Assembly (NCBI GenBank): GCA_963281255.1
Contig: OY725491.1
Location: 496,001-560,000 of the forward strand
DNA length: 64,000 nt
Source of the DNA: Aphrocallistes beatrix
Lineage: Eukaryota; Porifera; Hexactinellida; Sceptrulophora; Aphrocallistidae
Direction: 5' to 3'
Shown one piece after another: positions 25,437-34,935 of the stretch (the stretch's first letter is position 1; each line of letters opens with the position of its first letter). The translations under genes and the position numbers were made by a program. The notes beneath the pieces are model-generated. The model did no database searches and was not told the origin of the DNA. It was given only the letters and a program-made list of their open reading frames with translations.

Positions 25437-25503
25437 TTCAAGTGCGCTTCGCTTGCTTGTGCTGCGCGGTTTGCGGACACTGCGTGTCCGCAGGGGCACT
25501 TAA
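25437..25503 (+). repeat. GC-rich hairpin-chain module
   Basis: CAAGTGCGCTTCGCTTGCTT, then GTGCTGCGCGG, then GCGGACACTGCGTGTCCGC. The order and palindromes match 11663 and 44785. It abuts the pogo-like element's right end. Confidence 0.65.
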
Positions 25504-25689
25504 GGATATTAGAAAAAACAATATGTCGCTTTCTTGTTCTCTACTAAGTTTGCTGAATTGTCATTTGTCTATAATTACATTAATAAAATCAGAATTGTAG
25601 CAGAAAATTTAGTTCGTGATAAATAAATTTACTTCGTATTAAGTCAACTAATCCTGAATATAAGGTCAATTTGAATCCACAAAGTTAAC

Positions 25690-26160
25690 ATTACTAAATA
25701 TTATTATACATACTTGAATAATCAACCAATTTCAGTTCATGTCGTTAACAACAATCAAGTGTGTTATGTGCTATGATCAATCAATTCGATTATAAAATAA
25801 CTTTTAACAATCAATTTGTAGCTTCAAAATAGCTATATTCAATCATTTATATGAAATAGAATAATGTGAATCGCATTATAAAAGTCTGATGATTGATTAG
25901 TTCTCACATAAACCAATGAATTTCAAACACAAATAGTCCTTATTGTATGCATAAAAGTCACTACTATTTGATTCCAATGTATTTGCATTGTAAAAGAAAC
26001 GAATTTCATCTCGGTGAGGTGTGAAGATTTCACATAGATCTTCAAACTTAATCGTAGACTCATTATTATTTACCTGTGTGCCAAATTTCACATTTCTAGC
26101 ACCTCCCAGTTTCACAATCAATTCTGGACAAAAAAACACATAAAGTTTTAATATATAAGA
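25690..26160 (+). repeat. Interspersed repeat family R1, copy 1
   Basis: It shares long blocks with 57735-58080 (same strand), 34390-34700 (opposite strand) and 45405-45570 (partial). Examples are TTCAATCATTTATATGAAAT, GTATGCATAA with AGTCACTACTATT, and CTCGGTGAGGTGTGAA. No coding frame. The class is unknown. Confidence 0.65.
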
Positions 26161-26185
26161 TTATATGGATGAAAACTATTCTACT

Positions 26186-26348
26186 CAGGTGCGTTCCCAG
26201 GGGGAGGGGCATCTGGGGCATTTCCCGCGTTTGATTGTGCGGACCCGGATTTCATTCGACCATCTAATCCAAAATCATAGTAATGCCCCCAGACTTTTTA
26301 CCTTGGCCCCGCCTCCCCCGGTTTGGAAGATTCCTGTGACCGCACCTG
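26186..26348. mobile_element. hAT-type miniature element
   Basis: The left end CAGGTGCGTTCCCAGG and the reverse of the right end CAGGTGCGGTCACAGG are inverted repeats. The flanking 8-mers ATTCTACT and ATTATATT match at 6 of 8. A related right end (TTCCTGTGACCGCCCCTGG) is present at about 63207-63226. Confidence 0.6.
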
Positions 26349-26464
26349 ATTATATTCCTTGATATTTAAGCAGTTTAATGTCACAATACACTGAACACTG
26401 TATAATTAGGTATTTTTGCCCCGTCCCATAAAGTAAGTACTGACATAGTTTTCTGGAATGATCC

Positions 26465-26545
26465 TGTCCCGTCCCGGCAAGCAAAGCTCGCTTGTATATA
26501 TATATATATAAACATTAATCGAGTTTTAATAGTAAGGATATATTA
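26465..26545 (-). repeat. Partial hairpin module, (TA)n and conserved tail
   Basis: GCAAGCAAAGCTCGCTTGTA is followed by a (TA)n run and then ACATTAATCGAGTTTTAATA. It matches the composite order at 22655-22740. Confidence 0.6.
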
Positions 26546-26698
26546 TTAATTAAAATTCCGGAAAAAATCAGCTTAACAAATTTTATCCTGCGGCTCTACA
26601 AACATATAGGAGATATTTAGCTCAGAATTTGTGGACTTTGGTCAGTAGATTTAATGTATAGTCTGTTCAGAGGTATTAGGATAGCACAATACATGTAC

Positions 26699-26706
26699 TA
26701 TAAAAG
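26699..26706 (+). promoter_or_regulatory. Candidate TATA box of copy C
   Basis: TATAAAAG lies 73 bases before the ATG at 26779, a plausible spacing for a short 5' untranslated region. An alternative reading is that TTTCAAATTTCTATTAG just before the ATG is a splice acceptor. The two readings cannot be separated here. Confidence 0.4.
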
Positions 26707-26778
26707 TATGTACAAAAGAGTTTCAATCCTTAGATTATTCGTTTGATACTTAAATTACGTTTTCAAATTTCTATTAGC

Positions 26779-29700
26779 ATGGCAGAAGGTGACAATAACG
26801 AACCGGCATTTTTTGATGCATTATCTCAAGCAAAGACTGATATTGATCCGAAAACATCAGATTGTGTCTGTGATAAATCAAATATGCTAGAATCATTGTC
26901 ATCCTTGGGTTTAGAACAAGACAACGTACAATTCATCATTGAACAGGGCGAAAAGTTTATACATAAACCTAATGTTTTGGCAATTAAATTAAAGATTTCT
27001 TTAGATATAGCCAGCAAAGCGATTAATATTTTTAGAGATTCAAAGCAGTTCTCACAACGATTACTTTCTTCTGAAGATAAAAAGAAGATTAAAAATTGCT
27101 TGAAAGAGAATCCAGAAATAGAGAGTCATGAAGACATTGCACTTATCAGTGAAGTTAGTGAAGAGTTGGTATTAAAGTACCTCGAACAAAGACCTTTGAC
27201 TGATAAACAAAAAAAACATATCCAGGAGAACTACAACAAGGGAAATTCTATCAATGACATTTCAAAACTTTTGAACATCACAAAAGTAAAAGTAAGCGAT
27301 TATGTTGAAACGACCTTTGTGACTTTTTCTGGTGAGAATGGAAATAAAGTTTTCGACATTATAACTCAACACTGTGCAGAAATGTCAATATCATCTTTAC
27401 GTCAAGAAATAAAGTCAAAAAACTTGAAACTACAAAATCAATTATGTTTCGTCCTGTTCTCAGAAAATAAATCTGATTATGATACTGTAAGTCAGTATCT
27501 AAGCCGTTTTGAGGAATCTAAGGATTTCCTAAAAGTTGACACTAGCTTAACCATTCATGATATAAACACTATTAAGCAGAACAGCAATGAAGACATCGAA
27601 CAAATAAGTTCAAAGTTGAAAAAGGTCGAAGGAATTATAAGCCAATATCTCAAACAGTATTCTGTACATCCCATTGAAGCTAAGCATAAGACAGAACTTC
27701 AAGAGAATCAGATTATGGATCTGTTCAAGATATTCGGAACTAAGACATTCTCTTTAGACAATTACAGAACAATAATGACTCATCCACTTGAAGATATTAT
27801 TAAGCACATTGAAGAAATGAAAAAATCCAGCAAATCAGATATCTTGTTTGAACTATTGCCTCTAATGTTTCATTATTTGAAATGCAGTCTCCCTTTCGAA
27901 GTGATTGCTCGAGTATTCGCAAATGTTAGTTCAATTTCTCTAACTACACATGACTTATTTCAAATTATTTTCCAACTCTCAGACCCTGTACTGAGAGGAC
28001 TCTGCATTGAAGATTATTCATTCAGTAATCCAGTTCCTCTTTATTATCCCAAACTTGAATGTTCACAAAATACATCAAACGAGGTTCATTTCGAAATCTG
28101 CAAAGAGCTGTGGTACTGTCTGGAAGAGTACAATGGATTGATATCATTCGGGTTAGGGAGAGCCAGTTGGAATACTGTTGGTAAGTCCACACTTCTAGAT
28201 TTAATATTCGAAACAGATTTCGTGAAGGGAAATCCTCAGAGTAGCGCTTTTCATTTTCGGTCCATCGATGTCCAACTGACTAGGAATCTTTTTGGTGAAA
28301 CTATCAGATCTCATTCAGAATCTACAAAATGGGCTTACATAGACTGTCACAGCTATTCAGACTTAAGTGTGATTCAAGTTCTGTGTTCCCATCTAGACGT
28401 AGCTCTAATACATGTCTGCTATAACGATTATGAGAACAATAAAGCTGAATTAGCTGAAGAATTAATAAAGTTTAAACTGAAGCATATTTATATTCTTATT
28501 AGGGACAATCCTGATAGTGATGAAGTAACTGTTGAACGTAAACAAAATTCTGAAACCTACATTTCAATTCCAGATTTAACTAGAAAAGATGCGATATCTT
28601 TCTCAGTGTTAAGAGATCTTAAAAAGATTGGCTATGAAATCCTCCATTTGCTCATTGAAAGTCCTAAACTCATTGACAGTCAATTTTTGTGTCAGGTAAT
28701 ACAAAATTTAGACATTTATTTTGTAAACGATATACAGGAAGACAACCAACTCATCAAAAATATCACTCAATTGTTTGATGACACAAATACAGCCCAATCA
28801 GAATTTTTAAAATACTATCCTAATTTCGTTGAATTAATGAGTTCATACTACCAAGCTTCTTATGAAGTAGATCAGAAAGAGATAGATAGGCTCAACTTGA
28901 ATTGTAAGAGCCTTGATAGAAAACTCAAAGAAGTTGAAATGGGGAATATTATAAATTATTTTAATTGTATGCTTAAGAAAGAGAGCTTCATTCTACTATT
29001 GTGCAAATTATCAAGAGAACTTTCAAAGCTAGCAAATAATGCGATAGAAACTGAAGTTGATGGAGCTGAAGTGAAGTTAAACCTTAAATTAACAATTGAA
29101 ATATTATGGAGAGAAAATTTGCTCTTTTTTAAGTATGCACAGATTGCTGAGAATCCCAATAATCAACAGAACAAAGAACTGTTTGCATTGAACTACAGCA
29201 AACATGTTGAGAGTGGAGAAGCTTTTGAACTTATTGACGGAGATAACTTACGATTTTTTAATAAAGAAATTGATGTTCTTCTGAACCAACATTACGAAAA
29301 GCAGACCGAATTATTAGATCAAATAAACAGAGATAAAACTGTAAGGATAAAGCCAGCTCCCATTGTAGTGAGTATATTCGGTCCTCAGAGTTCTGGCAAA
29401 TCGACGCTTCTAAACTATTGTTTCGGTTGTAAATTCCTAACAAGTGCTGGCAGGTGTACGAGAGGAATCTATGCATCTCTTTCCAAACTGGATAGACCTG
29501 TCAACCTCTCCCAATCCTTCCTAATCCTCGACACAGAGGGACTGGATGCTATTGAGAGAGATAACATCAAGGACACTTCTATGATCCACTTTGACAGGAC
29601 GATGGTTCTATTCTGCTTGGCTGTGTCTCAAGTCGTCATTATTAACGTTAAAGGAGACATTGGAAGTGAAATGCAGAATCTGTTACAAATATGTGCTTAT

Positions 29701-32700
29701 TCCCTAAATCGTCTTAAAGTTAGTAAAGTGAAAGCTCCTAAGATCTTCTTCGTACTTAACCAACAAGCAGATCCAGATCCTAACAAACATTTCGATGCTA
29801 TCAATCTCCTCATGGAGAAACTCAATTCTGAATTTGGTCTCATGGAGACTGGAGGGGTGGAAACATCAGATTTAATACAAGTCTCAAGGGAAAATCTTTT
29901 TATATTACCAACTGCGTTTAATAGTAAACAAATGAATGATACGAGTGCTAAACTATTCAATTCAAATGTCATAAAACTCTCCCCGACAGTCGCCTTTGCA
30001 GACAAATGCACTAATCTAAGACTAGCCATTATAGATCAACTGGATCGTATGCCACAAGATGACAGAGCTCCTTTCCAGAACATGAGTGAGTGGATGGAGA
30101 TGGCAGGTGTTATCTGGGACACCATTATAAAGTATCAGGATGTCGTAAAATACAGAAATCTTGAAGAATTAAAGTGTAATAACAAACTTGACAAAATAAT
30201 TGCTGAACTAATGGAGGAACACTTTAACAACCATCAAGAAAAATTCACAACATTAACCAAAAGTCTTTGCGATGAAATAAACCTGATTTGTTCCTATGTT
30301 CCCTTTGATACTCTATTAACGGAATTTATGTCTAAATTTGATGAAATATTTGAAACATATCAAAAAAAGTGCATGAAAGACTTCAAAGCTAGTTGTGAAA
30401 GTGATCGATTTCTGAGAAAAATGGAACACATTTGTGATGAAAGAGAGACAAATATCAGAAGATTGATTTATTCGGTAAGAAAACGATACAAAGATCATGT
30501 CCAACTACAAATAAAATCTGTTCTAATAGAAATAAATTTATCTGAGAGTAAGAAAAGATTTTTCGCTGCATTTACACATAATGTAGATAGATACTTACAA
30601 TACAGTGTAGCAGAGCAAGAAAACGCTTTCCAAAAGATTTGGGATGAATTTTATGGGATCGAAGACAGTAAAGAAGAAATACGTGAATTTGAAGAGAATT
30701 TCTTCAATTTATATTCAACCTTCAAAATTGAATGCAACACAATGGAACAAAAACAAAAAATTTTTGAATTGTTTCGGGATCAAACATACAATATAGCTGC
30801 CATTATCGACTCTATTAAAAGTACTATCAGGGAAAAATTTGTGAAATGTTCTTCAGTCCAGTCAGAACGATTTATTTATGAAATATACAAACTTCATCCT
30901 CCTATTAAAGAGATGGTACCTTACAACGGAAGTCCTAATTATAGTTATCTTTGTCAAGAATCTCTGTATACAATAGATAAATCTCTCATTTTGAGGAAAA
31001 CACAGATAAAGTCAATGGAATGGATTACATCTGAGTGTTTGGGTCTATTACAATATTGCTCTGGATTATACAACCATCCAGATATACTTTGGGACCCAAA
31101 CAGACCAACACAAACAAGACTTTTGATAGATAATTTGAGAGATCCAAATGATTTAAAAGCAAGTACATGGGACAAGTTCAACAACGACATTTCAACAGAC
31201 ATATTACGATTGCTTGATTCAAATAGCGATGTTTCTCCAGCTGTTGTAAAGCAGATTATTCATGCTTTGTGTTACAGAATAAAACTAATGAATTACGAGA
31301 TTGGGTTCATTAGTGCTGGTTTATCTGATAGTGCTGAGAGAACCTTATCTACACTTGCTTTTGCCTATGCATTCAAATACCTCTGGAAAAACAAACTCGA
31401 AATCAGACAAAAGAATGCGGAGAAAAAGAATTTGGAAAAGAAAGAACTTTTGCATTTTTTTAATATAAAAATTGAAAGTCAGAAAATGGCGTTAGGACAA
31501 TGGAATCGAGATTCAATGGAAGAAAGTGATCAAGAAATTTCTAGAAAATACTGTTTAGATTTTGTTGAATCTGTTAAGCGGGGTTTAAAAACTTCACTAC
31601 AACATAGTTTGAGGAATATACTTGAAGGTATTTGTTCTAAAGACTCCCTTTCTCACGAAGTTATCCTCTATCTTGCTTATGAAATGGTGGAAAACGAACT
31701 CTTAAAAAATCCTGGAACCGAAATTACAGACACTAGGAATATTGTTGTTCAATATATTTGTGATAGAAATACAGTTCTTCAACGAATATTTCTGGAGAAG
31801 TGGAAAGAAGTGGCAGTTATATTACATTCCGAAATTTCTAAGAATATGACATTGGGTTTTGCGAAACATAGACGAGGCTTAGAATCAATTCTAACTGAGC
31901 TTCTGCAAGATTTAGAAAATAAACGTGAACATATGGTCAAAGGATTTCATTCTGATAACTTCTTTGATATAGTTAATCACAAAGATTATAGTTATACTGA
32001 AACAAAAGATATTCCGTTCAAAGCTGCGACTATGTACCTTAAACAGTACCTAGAGCCTACATTGACTCCAGATAAATTTAATGAATTTCTTTCTAATATC
32101 TTTGAAGTTGGCGGGATTAAAATTAAGATGTGTGAAGCTTATAGTTTGCCTTCTAAACAAACAAAAACTGTCTTAGGCGATGATACCTTTAAGAAACTTG
32201 TCAACACTGAAATGTTCAATGATACAGAATTAATTTTCAACATCTACGATTATGTTAAACACTTCTTATTTACCCTTGAGGATTATCGTATTGAGTTGAC
32301 ACAAGATGAATTTCATGAAATGGCTGCTTCACTGAAAGATGAACTTGAAAAAGACGTGATCGGATGTCCTTCTCAGTGTCCTAGTTGTGGTAAGTTCTGT
32401 GAAAGAAAAATCCACACGAATGAAGGAAAGTGTCAAATCAAAACAGGACATCAGATCTCATCAATGGGAGGTAAGGTCTGGAATGCAGACAAAGATAACA
32501 CAGCAGTCTTGTTCATGTGTGATGACTACAAGAACTACACTCGTGTGACGTTACCATGTGGTGAAATGGCGTGGGGAGAGTTTAAGGATGAATGTAGCAG
32601 TGAATGGAACTGGGATCTTCCAATAGAAGGGAAATACAAATCTAAACAAGAATCCAATGCTGGATTCATGAAAAATATCTGGAACAAATTTGGACGAGCA

Positions 32701-33525
32701 ATATTGCAATGCCAAGACAATTCGATAGGGAAAAAAATACATTTTGTCCTTTATTCGACACACGACGAAGTGATTGAGCCATTACTTCCTATTAATTATT
32801 TCATTTGTTTTGTTATTGATGGAACAGGTTCAATGGATCGGGACATTTCTCGTGTTAGAGTGTCTGTAGGACAACTGATTAGCTATTTCATTTCGAGTGG
32901 CAATTCTGCGCAATTCAGAGTCGTAATATACCGTGATCATTGTGATGATAACATAATCGAAACATTTCCAAATGGAAAAGGATTCACTCCTGAATCCCGT
33001 AACGTAGAGGATTTTCTTAACGGTGTTGTAGCTACTGGAGGAGGAGACTTTCCAGAAGCTGTGTTAGATGGTCTAGCAACTGCTGCCATTCAATCTGAAT
33101 GGAGATGTACTCCTGGAGTCAGAAATAAAATCATTCACATATTCGACGCTCCTCCTCATGGAGATTTTCCAAACTATACATCACACAGTTATTATAGTTG
33201 CAAAGATAACTGCTGTTGTTGCAATCAAGGTACCAAATGCAATTTTGAATGGGACAGAGATGTTTGGAGCATGTTTAAAAGATTTAATATTGAGTATCAC
33301 GCAATCAATACCAGTCCAAGGAGTTACGATACAGATTCCTACGGTAAGATTCTGAAAACGATTATGACGTATGTTTCAACTACTTTCAATCTTGATTTAA
33401 TATTTTCAAAGTATGAGTCAAAGATGAAGCAAGAGCTCGGACCTCTCTGTGGTAACTTCCAAGTAGTTGGTAAAGAAGTTGTCAATGATGCTATCCTCAA
33501 GATATTCGTCGATTTTAAGAAGTAA
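26779..33525 (+). CDS. Copy C: intact VLIG-type giant GTPase with zinc-like motif and VWA domain
   Basis: One uninterrupted frame of 2,248 codons, the only complete family member here. I start at ATG 26779 because it aligns with the MAE start of copy B. Residues about 30-330 hold tandem helix-turn-helix-like repeats. A first GTPase-like module has GKST at 468-471, WAYIDCHS in place of a normal G3, and IYILIRD. The VLIG core follows: GPQSSGKST (GKST 873-876), AGRCTRG, DTEG 918-921, NQQAD 994-998. Residues about 1080-1850 are helical and charged. A Cys/His cluster C1863-x3-C-x2-C-x3-C-x4-H-x5-C-x5-H1891 resembles the GVIN C-terminal motif. The VWA domain has a metal site D2014-G-T-G-S2018, GGGD ending 2090 and D2123, with a CCCC loop at 2145-2148. 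Length is close to vertebrate GVINs (about 2,400), but those lack a VWA. It has no signal peptide or membrane segment, so it is probably cytosolic. Function is inferred, not shown. Confidence 0.9.
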   Translation: MAEGDNNEPAFFDALSQAKTDIDPKTSDCVCDKSNMLESLSSLGLEQDNVQFIIEQGEKFIHKPNVLAIKLKISLDIASKAINIFRDSKQFSQRLLSSEDKKKIKNCLKENPEIESHEDIALISEVSEELVLKYLEQRPLTDKQKKHIQENYNKGNSINDISKLLNITKVKVSDYVETTFVTFSGENGNKVFDIITQHCAEMSISSLRQEIKSKNLKLQNQLCFVLFSENKSDYDTVSQYLSRFEESKDFLKVDTSLTIHDINTIKQNSNEDIEQISSKLKKVEGIISQYLKQYSVHPIEAKHKTELQENQIMDLFKIFGTKTFSLDNYRTIMTHPLEDIIKHIEEMKKSSKSDILFELLPLMFHYLKCSLPFEVIARVFANVSSISLTTHDLFQIIFQLSDPVLRGLCIEDYSFSNPVPLYYPKLECSQNTSNEVHFEICKELWYCLEEYNGLISFGLGRASWNTVGKSTLLDLIFETDFVKGNPQSSAFHFRSIDVQLTRNLFGETIRSHSESTKWAYIDCHSYSDLSVIQVLCSHLDVALIHVCYNDYENNKAELAEELIKFKLKHIYILIRDNPDSDEVTVERKQNSETYISIPDLTRKDAISFSVLRDLKKIGYEILHLLIESPKLIDSQFLCQVIQNLDIYFVNDIQEDNQLIKNITQLFDDTNTAQSEFLKYYPNFVELMSSYYQASYEVDQKEIDRLNLNCKSLDRKLKEVEMGNIINYFNCMLKKESFILLLCKLSRELSKLANNAIETEVDGAEVKLNLKLTIEILWRENLLFFKYAQIAENPNNQQNKELFALNYSKHVESGEAFELIDGDNLRFFNKEIDVLLNQHYEKQTELLDQINRDKTVRIKPAPIVVSIFGPQSSGKSTLLNYCFGCKFLTSAGRCTRGIYASLSKLDRPVNLSQSFLILDTEGLDAIERDNIKDTSMIHFDRTMVLFCLAVSQVVIINVKGDIGSEMQNLLQICAYSLNRLKVSKVKAPKIFFVLNQQADPDPNKHFDAINLLMEKLNSEFGLMETGGVETSDLIQVSRENLFILPTAFNSKQMNDTSAKLFNSNVIKLSPTVAFADKCTNLRLAIIDQLDRMPQDDRAPFQNMSEWMEMAGVIWDTIIKYQDVVKYRNLEELKCNNKLDKIIAELMEEHFNNHQEKFTTLTKSLCDEINLICSYVPFDTLLTEFMSKFDEIFETYQKKCMKDFKASCESDRFLRKMEHICDERETNIRRLIYSVRKRYKDHVQLQIKSVLIEINLSESKKRFFAAFTHNVDRYLQYSVAEQENAFQKIWDEFYGIEDSKEEIREFEENFFNLYSTFKIECNTMEQKQKIFELFRDQTYNIAAIIDSIKSTIREKFVKCSSVQSERFIYEIYKLHPPIKEMVPYNGSPNYSYLCQESLYTIDKSLILRKTQIKSMEWITSECLGLLQYCSGLYNHPDILWDPNRPTQTRLLIDNLRDPNDLKASTWDKFNNDISTDILRLLDSNSDVSPAVVKQIIHALCYRIKLMNYEIGFISAGLSDSAERTLSTLAFAYAFKYLWKNKLEIRQKNAEKKNLEKKELLHFFNIKIESQKMALGQWNRDSMEESDQEISRKYCLDFVESVKRGLKTSLQHSLRNILEGICSKDSLSHEVILYLAYEMVENELLKNPGTEITDTRNIVVQYICDRNTVLQRIFLEKWKEVAVILHSEISKNMTLGFAKHRRGLESILTELLQDLENKREHMVKGFHSDNFFDIVNHKDYSYTETKDIPFKAATMYLKQYLEPTLTPDKFNEFLSNIFEVGGIKIKMCEAYSLPSKQTKTVLGDDTFKKLVNTEMFNDTELIFNIYDYVKHFLFTLEDYRIELTQDEFHEMAASLKDELEKDVIGCPSQCPSCGKFCERKIHTNEGKCQIKTGHQISSMGGKVWNADKDNTAVLFMCDDYKNYTRVTLPCGEMAWGEFKDECSSEWNWDLPIEGKYKSKQESNAGFMKNIWNKFGRAILQCQDNSIGKKIHFVLYSTHDEVIEPLLPINYFICFVIDGTGSMDRDISRVRVSVGQLISYFISSGNSAQFRVVIYRDHCDDNIIETFPNGKGFTPESRNVEDFLNGVVATGGGDFPEAVLDGLATAAIQSEWRCTPGVRNKIIHIFDAPPHGDFPNYTSHSYYSCKDNCCCCNQGTKCNFEWDRDVWSMFKRFNIEYHAINTSPRSYDTDSYGKILKTIMTYVSTTFNLDLIFSKYESKMKQELGPLCGNFQVVGKEVVNDAILKIFVDFKK

Positions 33526-34389
33526 ATAACGATTGTCTGCGTATGCGTGTTTTTACTTTAGTGTCATAATTCTATTGTTTTGTCTTAATTAGGAATAGGT
33601 TAGTTAGCTCATGAACTGTAGTCTGTAGAGACTCGTCTTAGCTTATAGGAACAGTGAGTCCAGTTGGATTATGAATGACTATTCTTTTTTCTATCCAATA
33701 CCTTTATAATGATATTATTGTGTTTGTGGTTAATTACTTTAGATTTGCCAGTAGATAATGTGAACATTATTTCTTGGCACCCGTAGGGCACTTATTTTCA
33801 TTAAGTGTGATTAGCACCAGCAGTGCATGTTTGTCATACATCACTATTAGGCAAAGCCCGTTTGTTGATAAACACAACTCACAACAATCCCGATTAACCG
33901 AATCTGGAATGGGGTAAACATATGTTGTACCGGTGACATCTTTTCGAATGGAAATACAAACAGTTGGAACCATGAATTTGTTCTAAAGCTGAATAGAATT
34001 AATAGGAGAGTGAGAGTGAGCATTTTGGAGAGTATTATGTATAAGAGCAAAGAAAAAGTTGGTATTTTCGGTTTGAAATAATATCAAATGGCACGCAAGA
34101 GTAGTATTTTTATTTCGTGAGGGGGTGGGTGATTGCAATTTATTATTTGTTAGAATAACTGGGAGAATGAAAGTGAGGATTCAATAATTTCATTCAAAGA
34201 AATATCAGCTATGGAATACCCGCCACTCCTGGAATGGAAGTGATAAGAATTGCTTTTTACAGATATACACGTATTAGAATATTAGCATTAAATTACTCAA
34301 TTAAAATTACAAATCACAAAACAACAACAAACTCGTATCTTATATATTAAAACTCAATTATTTTTTTGTTTGTTACTTGTGCAAGTTGA
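33526..34389. other. Convergent spacer between copies C and D
   Basis: It contains the 3' flank of C. No supported gene is present. This is the turning point between the plus-strand and minus-strand halves of the cluster. Confidence 0.45.
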
Positions 34390-34700
34390 TTGAGAAACTG
34401 GGGGGTACTATAAACATGAAATTTGGCATACAAGTAAATAATAAGGGAGTTCGAAGATCTAAGCAAAGTCTTCACACCTAGCTGATAATTTGTGCTAACT
34501 AATGAAATTCGATTATTTTATAATACAGATACTACATTGGGATCTAAACAGTAGCGACTTAATACATTTAAAATGTATGCAATTAAAGGACTATTCGTGA
34601 TTGAAAATCATTGATTCATGTGGGAACCAATAAACCATCAGGCTTCTAGAATGCAATTCACACGATTCTATTTCATATAAACAAGCAAAACGTAACGTAA
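34390..34700 (-). repeat. Interspersed repeat family R1, reverse copy
   Basis: The reverse complement matches 25690-26160: GAAATTTGGCATACA against TGTGTGCCAAATTTC, GAAGATCTAAGCAAAGTCTT, and CGATTCTATTTCATATAAA. It lies immediately beyond the truncated end of copy D. Confidence 0.6.
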
Positions 34701-34935
34701 GTGATTGTTAAATAGGATATTATAGAGGATAAGTTATATTCGAGGTTACTGTATTAAGAACTAATTAAAGAACCCATATACTACGAGTATGTATATAAAA
34801 GCTGGAAAGAAAATAAGGATTCACACACATAATAAAACTAAAAGAGACAAATTCTATCATTTGGAGACCCTGTTACTAGTAGACAATTTCTCTAATCTAA
34901 ATTCTATATCCTAATTAAGAAAGAGTATTAAAAAT

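Noticed and set aside
24944..25503. tRNA- or 5S-like SINE
   Set aside because: No A and B box arrangement could be found. The ends fit a TA-target DNA element followed by the hairpin module.
26779..33525. Bacterial or viral origin of the giant genes
   Set aside because: The family is GVIN/VLIG-like, the codon composition matches the AT-rich surroundings, and neighbours are animal-type transposons. No viral hallmark gene is present.
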